Below are positions 44,446-55,786 of a stretch of DNA of 64,000 nucleotides, one piece after another. The notes beneath the pieces are model-generated. The model made no database searches. It saw nothing but the letters and a program-made list of their open reading frames with translations, and had not been told where the DNA came from. How positions within the stretch are numbered: the first letter of the stretch is position 1; every line of letters begins with the position of its first letter. The position numbers and the translations under genes were made by a program. The DNA comes from Streptomyces sp. MspMP-M5 (GTDB lineage: Bacteria; Actinomycetota; Actinomycetes; Streptomycetales; Streptomycetaceae): assembly GCF_000373585.1 (NCBI RefSeq), contig NZ_KB891854.1, forward strand, positions 62,001-126,000, given 5' to 3'.

Positions 44446-45183
44446 TCAGTTGGGACTGGTCGGCTGCCGGGTCAGCTCCACGGCCGGCAGCGACGGGAGC
44501 TTACCGATCACCGCCGCCTCCCGGCGAAGGAGTTCCAGCTCCTGACGCAGCCGGTCCGCGGTGTCCGGCGCCGCCAGCAACTGCTGCTTGGCGGGCACGT
44601 CCAGCACGGCCGCCGCGGCGACCAGGTACGACAGCACCGACGGGTCGGCGGGCAGCTCCTGGTCGCCGGTCAGGGTCCGCTCGTTCGCCCAGGCCAGCCG
44701 CTTCTGATAGGTGCGGAAGGCCCGCACCACACCGGACGCCAGGGCGCCCGCGCCCTCCCCGTGGTCCTCCTCCAACGGCTCCAGCTCGCCCGTCAGATAC
44801 GGCCCGGAGGCGTCCACCGACAGTAGCCGGAAGCGGGTGGTGCCGGTGGCCAGGACCTCGTAGCCGCCGGCCGCCTTCTGCTGGATGGTCGCCGCGTCCG
44901 CGACGCAGCCGACCGTGTGGAAGGCCACGATCGGGTCGTCGCCGAAGCCCGCGGCCGGGCCGGTGGCGGTCGGCGCGGTGGCGTCCGGCAGGCCCGGCGC
45001 GGTGAACGCGACCTCCCGGCCGTCCCGGATGGCGACCACCGCGAACCGGCGGTCGTCCTCGGGCCGCTCCAGCAGATCGCGCATCATGGCCCGATATCGC
45101 GCCTCGAAGACGTTCAGCGGCAGCACCAGGCCCGGGAACAGCACCGAATTGAGCGGGAACAGGGGCAGACGCACGGAGGACAC
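44446..45183 (-). CDS. LON substrate-binding domain protein
   Basis: 245 aa from GTG 45183; GTG 45174 is an alternative. Contains only the N-terminal LON domain: LPLFPLNSVLFPGLVLPLNVFEARYRAMMRDLLE at the start, VGCVADAATIQQKAAGGYEVLATGTTRFRLL in the middle, and a helical C-terminal part. There is no AAA+ or protease domain. Stand-alone LON-domain proteins are common in actinobacteria; they are thought to bind unfolded or partner proteins. No catalytic role can be assigned. Confidence 0.88.
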   Translation of the reverse strand: MSSVRLPLFPLNSVLFPGLVLPLNVFEARYRAMMRDLLERPEDDRRFAVVAIRDGREVAFTAPGLPDATAPTATGPAAGFGDDPIVAFHTVGCVADAATIQQKAAGGYEVLATGTTRFRLLSVDASGPYLTGELEPLEEDHGEGAGALASGVVRAFRTYQKRLAWANERTLTGDQELPADPSVLSYLVAAAAVLDVPAKQQLLAAPDTADRLRQELELLRREAAVIGKLPSLPAVELTRQPTSPN

Positions 45184-45231
45184 AGTCCGTAAGCCTACGG
45201 CCTGTCCGGCGCGTCCCGACCGGGGCCGCCC

Positions 45232-46833
45232 CTACTGCCGCCGCAGCAACCGGGAGGCGCCGGTCGCGATCGTCGTCGCCAGGACCCACCCCGCCATGAT
45301 CATCACCGCCGCCACCCACTGGGCGGCACCGCCCGGTTTCCACGCGCCGCCCTGGTAGAGGTCTATGACCGGCAGCAGCAGGTCCAGGGAGTAGAGGTAC
45401 GGGTTCCACGGCGGCGCCTCGTCGTGCTTGAGGGGCGGCGGCGGGTACGCGGCGAAGTACGCCGTGCCGAGCGCCCACAGGATCGCCATCCACACCGCGG
45501 CCCGCCCCGGGCGGTAGCCGTACGCCACCGTCCAGTCCTGGAGGAAGCCCCACGCCTTCGCCGCCAGCGGCAGCGTCTCGCGCCGCCGCCGCTGCTTGGC
45601 CAGCAGCACCTCCCGGGCGTCCGCGTCCTCCCCCATCGCGCGCAGCGAGGCGGCCAGCATCTCGTACGGCTCGGGCGCGTACTCCGGGGTCGCCGCGGCC
45701 ACCCACTGGAGCCGCAGCGCCAGCGGGAAGTGGCCGCGCGGGATCAGCGTCTCGTAGGCGAAGCCGGCCATCATCAGCCCGCCCAGCCCCGGCCAGCTCG
45801 CCGACTTGTCGACGAGGTTGACGACCCGGGCGCCGGAGAGGATCACCCGGCCGCGCTGCGGGCGCTCGCCCAGGAACCGCAGCTCCGGCGTCTGGATGCG
45901 GCGCAGCGACAGCTCCTGGTCGGACTCCATGATGAACCGCGCGTGCTCCAGGTCCACCGCGTCCCCGAACCGCCCGTCGTCCAGCCGCACCCCGCCCTCG
46001 CACTCGAAGCGCTGCATCCGGGTGCCCCGGGCCGGGGTGTGGGTGATGCCGTACGGGGGCGTGGCGCCGCTGGAGAACGGGGAGTTGGCCAGGCCCGCGG
46101 CGGTCAGATAGAGGGTGCGCTCGACGGTCAGCTGGGGGGCGTTCAGCGCCCGGCGGCCGAACGGATTGCTCAGGTGGCTGCCGCGCAGGCTCAGCGACAC
46201 CCCGACGGTGGCGCCGCGCAGCGACAGCTCACCGTAGGACTCCAGCATCTCGGCCTGGAGGTCCTGGGCGACGGTCATCCCGTCCGCCATGACCGAGCGG
46301 CCCTGCCGGTCCTTGTGCACCACGACCTGATTGAGCATCAGGTCGGTGCCGATGTGGGCGTCGGTCAGCCGGATGCCCGAGTGGACCACGCACCGCGGCA
46401 GATGCAGATCGCCCTCGGTGTGCAGCCGGGCCGCCTCCAGCCTGGGTATCGCGCAGTTCACCATCCGCAGGGTGGTGAACCGGCTCTCCGGCAGCAGCAC
46501 CTCGGCCTCGAAGCGGCAGTCCCGCAGCTCCACGAATGGCTTGATCGTGCCGCCCGCAAGGTCGAGAGTGTCCGTGATGTACGCACCGGTCAGGTGCAGC
46601 CCGGACACCCGGCCCGGCTGCGCCGGCGGCCCGTCGAGCAGCAGCAGCGCCACCACCCGGGCCCGGACCCGGCGCTCCGGGCCCCACAGGTGCTGCCCGT
46701 GCGGATCGTCCCGGGACGGGTCGCCGCTGTGGAGGTTGCAGGTGCTGCCGTTGCGGAACGCCTGCCACATGCTCCATTCCGCGGACGTCAGTCGCAGGTC
46801 GGCAGGCGCGTCGCCGTCCCTGGCTCCGGTCAC
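45232..46833 (-). CDS. Membrane-associated protein with beta-helix-like repeats
   Basis: 533 aa from GTG 46833 (GAGGGGG site). Residues about 65-350 show irregular repeats of alternating short hydrophobic and polar stretches (LTGAYITDTLDLAGG, FVELRDCRFEAEVLL, LSLRGATVGVSLSLRGSHL) like pentapeptide or right-handed beta-helix proteins. Two membrane segments lie near the end (about 430-450 and 500-520). Homologues in streptomycetes have been called membrane-associated oxidoreductases, but I see no cofactor motif. It may be a scaffold. Divergent from hisD. Confidence 0.65.
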   Translation of the reverse strand: MTGARDGDAPADLRLTSAEWSMWQAFRNGSTCNLHSGDPSRDDPHGQHLWGPERRVRARVVALLLLDGPPAQPGRVSGLHLTGAYITDTLDLAGGTIKPFVELRDCRFEAEVLLPESRFTTLRMVNCAIPRLEAARLHTEGDLHLPRCVVHSGIRLTDAHIGTDLMLNQVVVHKDRQGRSVMADGMTVAQDLQAEMLESYGELSLRGATVGVSLSLRGSHLSNPFGRRALNAPQLTVERTLYLTAAGLANSPFSSGATPPYGITHTPARGTRMQRFECEGGVRLDDGRFGDAVDLEHARFIMESDQELSLRRIQTPELRFLGERPQRGRVILSGARVVNLVDKSASWPGLGGLMMAGFAYETLIPRGHFPLALRLQWVAAATPEYAPEPYEMLAASLRAMGEDADAREVLLAKQRRRRETLPLAAKAWGFLQDWTVAYGYRPGRAAVWMAILWALGTAYFAAYPPPPLKHDEAPPWNPYLYSLDLLLPVIDLYQGGAWKPGGAAQWVAAVMIMAGWVLATTIATGASRLLRRQ

Positions 46834-47227
46834 TGTGGCTCCCCCTCGCTCTCGCGGTGCCTGCCGGCAGGCCGTCTGTGGTGGTCGCTCGTTCGTCGTC
46901 TCGTGTTCGCCGTGCCGCGCGCGGTGCCCCGGACACCGGCCGGGGGCGGTGCCCCGGTGGCCGGGACCCTGGCCCCGGCGGTGCGGTATCCGGTCCCGAT
47001 ACCTGTTCGGACGCGTCCCGGCGGGCGCCGTTCCGCCCGCCCCGCGGGGCTCCCCGTGGGCCCGCACCGACCCCTTGCCCGCCCGGTGACGGGTTGAACA
47101 CGCGTGGTCAGGGCCAACTCCGGTCAACTTCGCGGTCCGGTCCGGCGGTCGTCCGGCCCGTCCGCACTACGTATCACTCACTGATACGGGCGCTCGGGCC
47201 CGGCGGCGGGTCTGAGACACTGGGGGA
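46834..47227. other. 394-bp divergent region between the beta-helix protein gene and hisD
   Basis: No gene supported. The hisD-proximal end contains the CGTATCA-TGATACG inverted repeat (47170-47188). TTGAAC at 47096-47101 resembles a -35 box but no matching -10 is found at the right distance. Confidence 0.5.
47170..47188. promoter_or_regulatory. Inverted repeat CGTATCA-N5-TGATACG upstream of hisD
   Basis: Two perfect 7-bp arms separated by CTCAC, ending 39 bp before the hisD start. Position and symmetry fit an operator for a dimeric repressor of the his operon. No known histidine regulator of streptomycetes can be assigned from the sequence. Confidence 0.5.
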
Positions 47228-48553
47228 GTGATCTCCCGAATCGATCTGCGTGGTGCCGCCCTCCCCGAGGGCGCCGCCCTGCGCGACCTGCTGCCCCGTG
47301 CCGAGTTCGACGTGGAAGCCGCCCTGGAGAAGGTCCGGCCGATCTGCGAGGACGTACGCCATCGCGGCACCGCGGCGCTGATCGAGTACGCGCGGCGGTT
47401 CGACGGTGTCGAGATCGAGCGGGTCCGGGTCCCGGCCGAGGCCCTCACCCAGGCGCTCGACGCGCTGGACCCGAAGGTCCGCGCCGCCCTGGAGGAGTCC
47501 ATCCGGCGCGCCCGGATCGTCCACCGCGAGCAGCGCCGCACCGACGTCACCACCACGGTCGTGCCCGGCGGCACGGTCACCGAGCGCTGGGTCCCCGTCG
47601 AACGGGTCGGCCTCTACGTCCCCGGCGGCCGGTCGGTCTACCCCTCCTCCGTCGTCATGAACGTCGTCCCCGCCCAGGAGGCCGGCGTCGGCTCGCTCGC
47701 CGTCGCCTCCCCGCCGCAGCGTGACTTCGGCGGCCTGCCGCACCCGACGATCCTCGCCGCCTGCGCCCTGCTCGGCGTCGACGAGGTCTACGCCGCGGGC
47801 GGCGCCCAGGCCGTCGCGATGTTCGCCTACGGCACCGACGAGTGCGCCCCGGCCAACCTCGTCACCGGCCCCGGCAACATCTACGTCGCCGCCGCCAAGC
47901 GCCTGCTCAAGGGCCGGATCGGCATCGACTCCGAGGCCGGGCCCACCGAGATCGCGGTCCTCGCCGACGCGACCGCCGACCCGGTCCACGTCGCCGCCGA
48001 CCTGATCAGCCAAGCCGAGCACGACCCGATGGCCGCCGCGGTCCTGGTCACCGACTCCGAGGAGCTGGCCGACCGCACCGAGAAGGAGCTGGCCCCGCAG
48101 ATCGAGGCCACCAAGCACGTCGAGGACCGCATCGTGCCGGCGCTGTCCGGCCGGCAGTCCGCGATCGTCCTGGTCGACGGCCTCGACGAGGGCCTCGCGG
48201 TGGTGGACGCCTACGGCGCCGAGCACCTGGAGATCCAGACCGCGGACGCCGCCGCGGTCGCCGCCCGGGTCCGCAACGCCGGCGCGATCTTCGTCGGCCC
48301 CTACGCCCCGGTCTCCCTCGGCGACTACTGCGCCGGCTCCAACCACGTCCTGCCCACCGGCGGCTGCGCCTGCCACTCCTCCGGCCTGTCCGTCCAGTCG
48401 TTCCTGCGCGGCATCCACGTCGTGGACTACTCGCGGGACGCGCTGGCCGACGTCGCCCACCATGTGGTGACCCTCGCCGAGGCCGAGGACCTCCCGGCCC
48501 ACGGCGCGGCGATCAAGGCAAGGTTCGGCTGGACGGTACCCCCGAGCAAGTGA
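47228..48553 (+). CDS. hisD: Histidinol dehydrogenase
   Basis: 441 aa from GTG 47228. Catalyses the last two steps of histidine synthesis (histidinol to histidine, NAD-dependent, zinc enzyme). Signature blocks: [61 protein letters not shown], and the zinc and catalytic region SQAEHDP, AEHLEI and [10 protein letters not shown]. It is the first gene of the his operon and its stop overlaps the hisC start. Confidence 0.96.
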   Translation: MISRIDLRGAALPEGAALRDLLPRAEFDVEAALEKVRPICEDVRHRGTAALIEYARRFDGVEIERVRVPAEALTQALDALDPKVRAALEESIRRARIVHREQRRTDVTTTVVPGGTVTERWVPVERVGLYVPGGRSVYPSSVVMNVVPAQEAGVGSLAVASPPQRDFGGLPHPTILAACALLGVDEVYAAGGAQAVAMFAYGTDECAPANLVTGPGNIYVAAAKRLLKGRIGIDSEAGPTEIAVLADATADPVHVAADLISQAEHDPMAAAVLVTDSEELADRTEKELAPQIEATKHVEDRIVPALSGRQSAIVLVDGLDEGLAVVDAYGAEHLEIQTADAAAVAARVRNAGAIFVGPYAPVSLGDYCAGSNHVLPTGGCACHSSGLSVQSFLRGIHVVDYSRDALADVAHHVVTLAEAEDLPAHGAAIKARFGWTVPPSK

Positions 48554-49695
48554 GCAGGCACGTGACCAGGATCGACGATCTCCCCATCCGGGACGAGCTG
48601 CGCGGCAAGTCCCCTTACGGCGCGCCGCAGTTGGACGTCCCGGTGCGCCTCAACACCAACGAGAACCCCTACCCGCTCCCCGAACCGCTGGTCCGGCGGA
48701 TCGCCGAGCGGGTCACCGAGGCAGCCCGGCACCTCAACCGCTACCCCGACCGGGACGCGGTCGAGCTGCGCACGGAGCTGGCCGCCTACCTCACCCGCAC
48801 CGCCGGCCACCCGGTCACCACCGGCCAGGTCTGGGCCGCCAACGGCTCCAACGAGGTCATCCAGCAGCTGCTCCAGACCTTCGGTGGCCCCGGCCGCACC
48901 GCCCTCGGCTTCGAGCCGTCGTACTCCATGCACGCGCTGATCTCGCGCGGCACCGGCACCGGCTGGATCTCCGGCCCGCGCAACGACGACTTCACCATCG
49001 ACGTGGCGGCCGCCCGCGCTGCCATCGCCGAGCACCGGCCCGACGTGGTCTTCGTCTGCTCGCCCAACAACCCCACCGGCAGCGCCGTCGGGGCCGACAC
49101 CGTCCTCGCGCTGTACGAGGCCGCACAGGCCGCCCGGGCGGGCAGCGGGGGCGCGCTGGTGGTGGTCGACGAGGCGTACGTCGAGTTCAGCCACCGCCCG
49201 TCGCTGCTGCCGCTGATCGAGGGCCGGCCGAACCTGGTCCTCTCCCGGACGATGTCCAAGGCGTTCGGCGCCGCCGGGCTCCGGCTGGGCTACCTCGCCG
49301 CCGACCCCGCCGTGGTCGACGCCGTCCAGCTGGTCCGGCTGCCGTACCACCTCTCGGCGGTCACCCAGGCCACCGCGCTCGCTGCCCTGGAGCACACCGA
49401 TACCCTGCTGTCGTACGTCGAGCAGCTCAAGGGCGAGCGGGACCGCCTGGTCACCGAACTGCGTGCGAGCGGCTGCCAGGTCGTCGACTCGGACGCCAAC
49501 TTCGTCCAGTTCGGCCTCTTCGACGACGCGCACGCCGCCTGGCAGGCGATCCTCGACCACGGCGTGCTGGTCCGCGACAACGGCGTACCGGGCTGGCTGC
49601 GGGTCACCGCCGGCACCCCGGCCGAGAACGACGCGTTCCTCGACGCGGTGCGCGCGGTGCTGAAAGAACGCAGCCTGAAGGAGAACAAGCGATGA
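48550..49695 (+). CDS. hisC: Histidinol-phosphate aminotransferase
   Basis: 381 aa from GTG 48550, chosen for the GTGA overlap with hisD; GTG 48562 is an alternative. PLP-dependent class I/II aminotransferase converting imidazole-acetol phosphate to histidinol phosphate. The PLP lysine is Lys237 in [41 protein letters not shown] and the C-terminal [14 protein letters not shown] are HisC hallmarks. ATGA overlap with hisB. Confidence 0.95.
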   Translation: MSRHVTRIDDLPIRDELRGKSPYGAPQLDVPVRLNTNENPYPLPEPLVRRIAERVTEAARHLNRYPDRDAVELRTELAAYLTRTAGHPVTTGQVWAANGSNEVIQQLLQTFGGPGRTALGFEPSYSMHALISRGTGTGWISGPRNDDFTIDVAAARAAIAEHRPDVVFVCSPNNPTGSAVGADTVLALYEAAQAARAGSGGALVVVDEAYVEFSHRPSLLPLIEGRPNLVLSRTMSKAFGAAGLRLGYLAADPAVVDAVQLVRLPYHLSAVTQATALAALEHTDTLLSYVEQLKGERDRLVTELRASGCQVVDSDANFVQFGLFDDAHAAWQAILDHGVLVRDNGVPGWLRVTAGTPAENDAFLDAVRAVLKERSLKENKR

Positions 49696-50297
49696 GCGGG
49701 GCGACCGCCCGCGTGGGGCGCGTGGAGCGCACCACCAAGGAGACGACGGTGCTGGTCGAGATCGATCTCGACGGCACCGGCCAGGTCGACGTCTCGACCG
49801 GCGTCGGCTTCTACGACCACATGCTCGACCAGCTCGGCCGGCACGGCCTCTTCGACCTCAAGGTCAAGACCGACGGCGATCTGCACATCGACACCCACCA
49901 CACGATCGAGGACACCGCCCTCGCGCTGGGCGCCGCCTTCAAGCAGGCGCTCGGCGACAAGGTCGGCATCTACCGCTTCGGCAACTGCACCGTCCCGCTG
50001 GACGAGTCGCTGGCCCAGGTGACCGTCGACCTCTCCGGCCGCCCGTACCTGGTGCACACCGAGCCGGAGAACATGGCGCCGATGATCGGCACCTACGACA
50101 CCACGATGACCCGGCACATACTCGAGTCCTTCGTGGCCCAGGCCCAGATCGCGCTGCACGTCCATGTCCCGTACGGGCGCAACGCCCACCACATCGTGGA
50201 GTGCCAGTTCAAGGCGCTCGCCCGGGCCCTGCGCTACGCCAGCGAGCGCGACCCGCGGGCGGCCGGCATCCTCCCCTCCACGAAGGGCGCGCTCTAG
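49692..50297 (+). CDS. hisB: Imidazoleglycerol-phosphate dehydratase
   Basis: 201 aa, monofunctional (no phosphatase domain, unlike E. coli HisB). Dehydrates imidazoleglycerol phosphate; manganese enzyme. Metal-binding repeats are intact: [30 protein letters not shown], and [20 protein letters not shown]. Its stop TAG shares a base with the GTG of the following small membrane-protein gene. Confidence 0.96.
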   Translation: MSGATARVGRVERTTKETTVLVEIDLDGTGQVDVSTGVGFYDHMLDQLGRHGLFDLKVKTDGDLHIDTHHTIEDTALALGAAFKQALGDKVGIYRFGNCTVPLDESLAQVTVDLSGRPYLVHTEPENMAPMIGTYDTTMTRHILESFVAQAQIALHVHVPYGRNAHHIVECQFKALARALRYASERDPRAAGILPSTKGAL

Positions 50298-50461
50298 TGA
50301 ACGGCCTGTCCACCGTCTTCATCCTCGTGGGCCTCTTCCTCCTCGGCGGGGTCTACTCGTTCTGGAAGCAGAAGATCCCCAAGTCCGTGATCACCCTGAT
50401 GGCCATCGCCTCGGCGATGTGCCTGGTGGCCGGGGTGATGCGGCTGGAGGTATGGAATTGA
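50297..50461 (+). CDS. 54-aa membrane protein inside the his operon, unknown
   Basis: From GTG 50297, whose G is the last base of the hisB stop TAG, to TGA 50461. Two hydrophobic segments (about 5-20 and 31-48) are separated by the charged turn [10 protein letters not shown]. It overlaps the start of hisH by 10 bp. Tight coupling on both sides shows it is translated as part of the operon. No catalytic motif; the family is not recognised. A small membrane protein within histidine biosynthesis has no obvious role. Confidence 0.8.
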   Translation: MNGLSTVFILVGLFLLGGVYSFWKQKIPKSVITLMAIASAMCLVAGVMRLEVWN

Positions 50462-51132
50462 GCGCCGCACAGCAGACCGCGCCGCAGTCGGCGACGGCCG
50501 CCAAGAAGGTCGTGGTCCTCGACTACGGCTTCGGCAACGTCCGCTCCGCCGAGCGGGCCCTGGCGCACGTCGGCGCCGACGTGGAGATCACCCGCGACTA
50601 CGACGCCGCGATGAACGCCGACGGGCTGCTGGTGCCCGGCGTCGGTGCGTTCGCCGCGTGCATGCGCGGGCTGAAGGAGGTCCGCGGCGACTGGATCATC
50701 GGTCGCCGGCTGGCCGGCGGCCGCCCGGTGATGGGCATCTGCGTCGGTATGCAGATCCTCTTCGGGCGCGGCATCGAGCACGGTGTGGAGACCGAGGGCC
50801 TCGACGAGTGGCCCGGCACGGTCGGCCCGCTCAAGGCCGAGGTCGTCCCGCACATGGGCTGGAACACCGTCCGCGCCGCCGAGGGCTCGCGGCTCTTCGC
50901 CGGGCTGCCCGCCGACGCCCGCTACTACTTCGTGCACTCCTACGCGGTCCACGACTGGGAGCTGGAGATCGGCAACGTCCAGATGGCCGCGCCGAAGGTC
51001 ACCTGGGCCACGCACGGCGAGCCGTTCGTCGCCGCGGTCGAGAACGGCCCGCTGTGGGCCACCCAGTTCCACCCCGAGAAGTCCGGCGACGCCGGTGCCC
51101 AGCTCCTCTCCAACTGGATCAGAACCCTGTGA
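50452..51132 (+). CDS. hisH: Imidazole glycerol phosphate synthase, glutaminase subunit
   Basis: 226 aa from ATG 50452 with a CTGGAGG site; TTG 50458 is possible. Releases ammonia from glutamine for HisF. The catalytic triad is Cys97 (MGICVGMQ), His207 and Glu209 (QFHPEKSG). [13 protein letters not shown] at the start and VPHMGWN are family blocks. The GTGA at its end overlaps priA. Confidence 0.95.
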   Translation: MELSAAQQTAPQSATAAKKVVVLDYGFGNVRSAERALAHVGADVEITRDYDAAMNADGLLVPGVGAFAACMRGLKEVRGDWIIGRRLAGGRPVMGICVGMQILFGRGIEHGVETEGLDEWPGTVGPLKAEVVPHMGWNTVRAAEGSRLFAGLPADARYYFVHSYAVHDWELEIGNVQMAAPKVTWATHGEPFVAAVENGPLWATQFHPEKSGDAGAQLLSNWIRTL

Positions 51133-51869
51133 ACCCCGTGAACGCTGTGAAGAAGCTTGAACTGCTGCCCGCCGTCGACGTCCGCGACGGCCAGGCCGTC
51201 CGCCTGGTGCACGGCGAGTCCGGCTCGGAGACCTCCTACGGCGATCCGCTGCAGGCCGCCCTGGCCTGGCAGTCGGCCGGCGCCGAGTGGCTGCACCTGG
51301 TCGACCTGGACGCCGCCTTCGGCACCGGCGACAACCGCGCGCAGATCGCCGAGGTCGCCCGCTCCATGGACATCAAGGTCGAGCTGTCCGGCGGCATCCG
51401 CGACGACGACTCGCTGGCCGCCGCCCTGGCCACCGGCTGCACCCGGGTCAACATCGGCACCGCGGCGCTGGAGGACCCCGAGTGGGTCGCCAAGATCATC
51501 GCCGAGCACGGCGAGAAGATCGCGGTGGGCCTGGACGTCCGCGGCACGACCCTGCGCGGCCGCGGCTGGACCCGTGACGGCGGCGACCTCTACGAGACGC
51601 TGGCCCGCCTGGACTCCGAGGGCTGTGCCCGCTACGTCGTCACCGACATCAACAAGGACGGCACCCTCCAGGGCCCCAACCTGGAGCTGCTGAAGAACGT
51701 CTGCGCGGCCACCGAGCGCCCGGTCGTCGCCTCCGGCGGCGTCTCCTCCCTCGACGACCTGCGGGCGATCGCCGCGCTGGTGCCGGCGGGTGTCGAGGGC
51801 TCCATCGTGGGCAAGGCGCTCTACGCGAAGGCGTTCACCCTCGAAGAGGCACTGGCGGCGGTGTCGTAG
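51129..51869 (+). CDS. priA: Bifunctional phosphoribosyl isomerase PriA (HisA/TrpF)
   Basis: 246 aa from GTG 51129 (overlaps the hisH stop); later in-frame GTGs at 51138 and 51147 would give the more usual 240-243 aa. TIM-barrel isomerase acting on ProFAR in histidine synthesis and, in streptomycetes, also on phosphoribosyl anthranilate in tryptophan synthesis. Catalytic aspartates are Asp17 (PAVDVRDG) and Asp173 ([11 protein letters not shown]). [20 protein letters not shown] and [19 protein letters not shown] match PriA rather than plain HisA. No trpF occurs in the window, consistent with a dual role. Confidence 0.93.
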   Translation: MNPVNAVKKLELLPAVDVRDGQAVRLVHGESGSETSYGDPLQAALAWQSAGAEWLHLVDLDAAFGTGDNRAQIAEVARSMDIKVELSGGIRDDDSLAAALATGCTRVNIGTAALEDPEWVAKIIAEHGEKIAVGLDVRGTTLRGRGWTRDGGDLYETLARLDSEGCARYVVTDINKDGTLQGPNLELLKNVCAATERPVVASGGVSSLDDLRAIAALVPAGVEGSIVGKALYAKAFTLEEALAAVS

Positions 51870-51909
51870 GCCGCGGGTGCCGCAACCGGCCCCACAGGAA
51901 GGCGGCGTG

Positions 51910-52320
51910 ATGAGCATCGAGCGGGTTCGGACCGACAGTCCCTGGGAAGAGTCGATCGGCTTCGCACGCGCGGTGGCCGCCGGTGACCGGGTCCTGGTCG
52001 CCGGCACCATGCCGCTGGTCGGCGGCGTCCTCCAGGGCGAGGGCGATCCCTACGTCCAGACCAAAGTGGCCTTCGGCAACGCGCTGGCGGCGCTCAAACC
52101 CTTCGGGCTGGGCGCCGCCGACGTCCTGCGCACCCGGATGTACCTGACCCACCTGCGGGACGCGGACGCCGCCGCCCGCGCCCACCGCGAGCTGTTCGAG
52201 GCCGCGCCGCCCGCCACCACCCTGGTGGTGGTCTCCGGCTTCGTCGACTCCCGGGTCCTGGTGGAAGTAGAACTAGAAGCGTTCCGGGACACCTCCCGGG
52301 ACACCGAACGAGAGGGCTAA
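51910..52320 (+). CDS. RidA-family protein (reactive imine deaminase-like)
   Basis: 136 aa from ATG 51910; GTG 51907 adds one residue. RidA/YjgF proteins hydrolyse reactive enamine/imine intermediates of PLP enzymes. The trimeric barrel fold is recognisable: VLVAGTMPLVGGVLQGEGDPYVQTKVAFGNALAALKPFGLGAADVLRTRMYLTHL and ATTLVVVSGFVDSRVLVEVELEAFRD. The catalytic Arg equivalent would be the R of TRMYLT, and the conserved Glu lies in VEVELEA. It lies between priA and hisF, so it probably protects this pathway. Confidence 0.85.
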   Translation: MSIERVRTDSPWEESIGFARAVAAGDRVLVAGTMPLVGGVLQGEGDPYVQTKVAFGNALAALKPFGLGAADVLRTRMYLTHLRDADAAARAHRELFEAAPPATTLVVVSGFVDSRVLVEVELEAFRDTSRDTEREG

Positions 52321-52326
52321 CCCGTC

Positions 52327-53082
52327 ATGACCCTGGCGGTCCGCGTCATTCCCTGCCTGGACGTCGACAACGGCCGCGTCGTCAAGGGCGTCAACTTCCA
52401 GAACCTCCGCGACGCCGGGGACCCGGTCGAGATGGCGAAGGTCTACGGCGAGGAGGGCGCCGACGAGCTGACCTTCCTCGACATCACCGCGTCCTCCGGC
52501 AACCGCGAGACCACCTACGACGTGGTCCGCCGCACCGCCGAGCAGGTCTTCATCCCGCTGACCGTCGGCGGCGGGGTGCGCACCGCGGAGGACGTCGACA
52601 AGCTGCTGCGGGCCGGCGCCGACAAGGTCGGGGTCAACACCGCCGCGATCGCCCGCCCGGAGCTGATCGAGGAGATCGCCGAACGCTTCGGCAGCCAGGT
52701 CCTGGTCCTCTCCGTCGACGCCCGCCGCACCGCGTCAGGGTCCTTCGAGGTCACCACGCACGGCGGTCGCCGCTCGGCCGGGATCGACGCCGTGGAGTGG
52801 GCGCACCGCGCCGCGGAGCTGGGCGCCGGGGAGATCCTGCTGAACTCCATGGACGCCGACGGCACCAAGGACGGCTACGACGTGGAGATGATCGAGGCGG
52901 TCCGCCGGCACGTCTCCGTCCCGGTCATCGCCTCCGGCGGCGCCGGCCGCCTCGGCCACTTCGCGCCCGCGGTGGCGGCCGGCGCCGACGCCGTACTGGC
53001 CGCCTCCGTCTTCCACTTCGGCGATCTGCGCATCGGCCAGGTCAAGGACGCGCTGCGGGCGGCCGGCCACCCGGTGCGGTGA
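52327..53082 (+). CDS. hisF: Imidazole glycerol phosphate synthase, cyclase subunit
   Basis: 251 aa from ATG 52327. TIM barrel that uses ammonia from HisH to form imidazoleglycerol phosphate and AICAR. Catalytic aspartates Asp12 ([13 protein letters not shown]) and Asp131 (LSVDARR); phosphate-binding TVGGGVRT and ASGGAGRL are intact. It is the last gene of the his operon and its TGA is inside a hairpin shared with the convergent sdhB stop. Confidence 0.96.
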   Translation: MTLAVRVIPCLDVDNGRVVKGVNFQNLRDAGDPVEMAKVYGEEGADELTFLDITASSGNRETTYDVVRRTAEQVFIPLTVGGGVRTAEDVDKLLRAGADKVGVNTAAIARPELIEEIAERFGSQVLVLSVDARRTASGSFEVTTHGGRRSAGIDAVEWAHRAAELGAGEILLNSMDADGTKDGYDVEMIEAVRRHVSVPVIASGGAGRLGHFAPAVAAGADAVLAASVFHFGDLRIGQVKDALRAAGHPVR

Positions 53083-53098
53083 CCGGCCCGCCCGGTCA
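53080..53098. terminator. Shared hairpin between hisF and sdhB stops
   Basis: TGACCGG (53080-53086) and CCGGTCA (53092-53098) are perfect 7-bp arms around CCCGC. The left arm contains the hisF stop and the right arm the complement of the sdhB stop. A bidirectional terminator is likely, though the stem is short. Confidence 0.5.
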
Positions 53099-53835
53099 GC
53101 GCTGCCGGCGCGCCGCCCGGACGAACTCCCGGTTCATCCGCGTGATGCTGAACAGCGGGATGCCCTTGGGGCAGGCGGTGGCGCACTCGCCCGCCAGCGT
53201 GCAGCCGCCGAACCCCTCCGCGTCCATCTGGGCCACCATGTCCAGCACCCGGGACTCGCGCTCCGGCGCGCCCTGCGGCAGCACGTTGAGGTGGTTGACC
53301 TTCGCGGACGTGAAGAGCATCGCCGCGCCGTTGGGGCAGGCCGCGACGCAGGCGCCGCAGCCGATGCACTCGGCGTGCTCGAAGGCGGCGTCGGCGTCCG
53401 GCTTCGGCACCGGCGTGGCGTGCGCCTCCGGTGCGGAGCCGGTCGGCGCGGTGATGTAGCCGCCGGCCTGGATGATCCGGTCGAAGGCCGAGCGGTCGAC
53501 GACCAGGTCCTTCACGACCGGGAAGGCCGCCGCCCGCCAGGGCTCCACGTCGATGGTGTCGCCGTCCTTGAAGGACCGCATGTGGAGCTGGCAGGTGGTG
53601 GTCCGCTCCGGGCCGTGCGCGTCGCCGTTGATGACGAGCGAGCAGGCCCCGCAGATGCCCTCGCGGCAGTCGTGGTCGAAGGCGACCGGGTCCTCGCCCT
53701 TGAGGATCAGCTCCTCGTTGAGGGTGTCGAGCATCTCCAGGAAGGACATGTCCGGGGATATGTCGTCCACCTCGTAGGTGGACATGGCGCCGTCGGCGCC
53801 GGCGTTCCGCTGCCGCCAGACGCGCAGGGTGAGCC

Positions 53836-53839
<4 letters not shown>
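53096..53839 (-). CDS. sdhB: Succinate dehydrogenase / fumarate reductase iron-sulfur subunit
   Basis: 247 aa from ATG 53839, overlapping the sdhA stop. Carries electrons from SdhA to the membrane. The N-terminal ferredoxin domain has [10 protein letters not shown] (2Fe-2S) and the C-terminal domain [14 protein letters not shown] and CATACPKG (4Fe-4S and 3Fe-4S sites). RLTLRVWRQ opens the chain. The extra Cys in [14 protein letters not shown] is typical of the actinobacterial group. Confidence 0.94.
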
Positions 53840-55785
<1,946 letters not shown>

Positions 55786-55786
55786 C

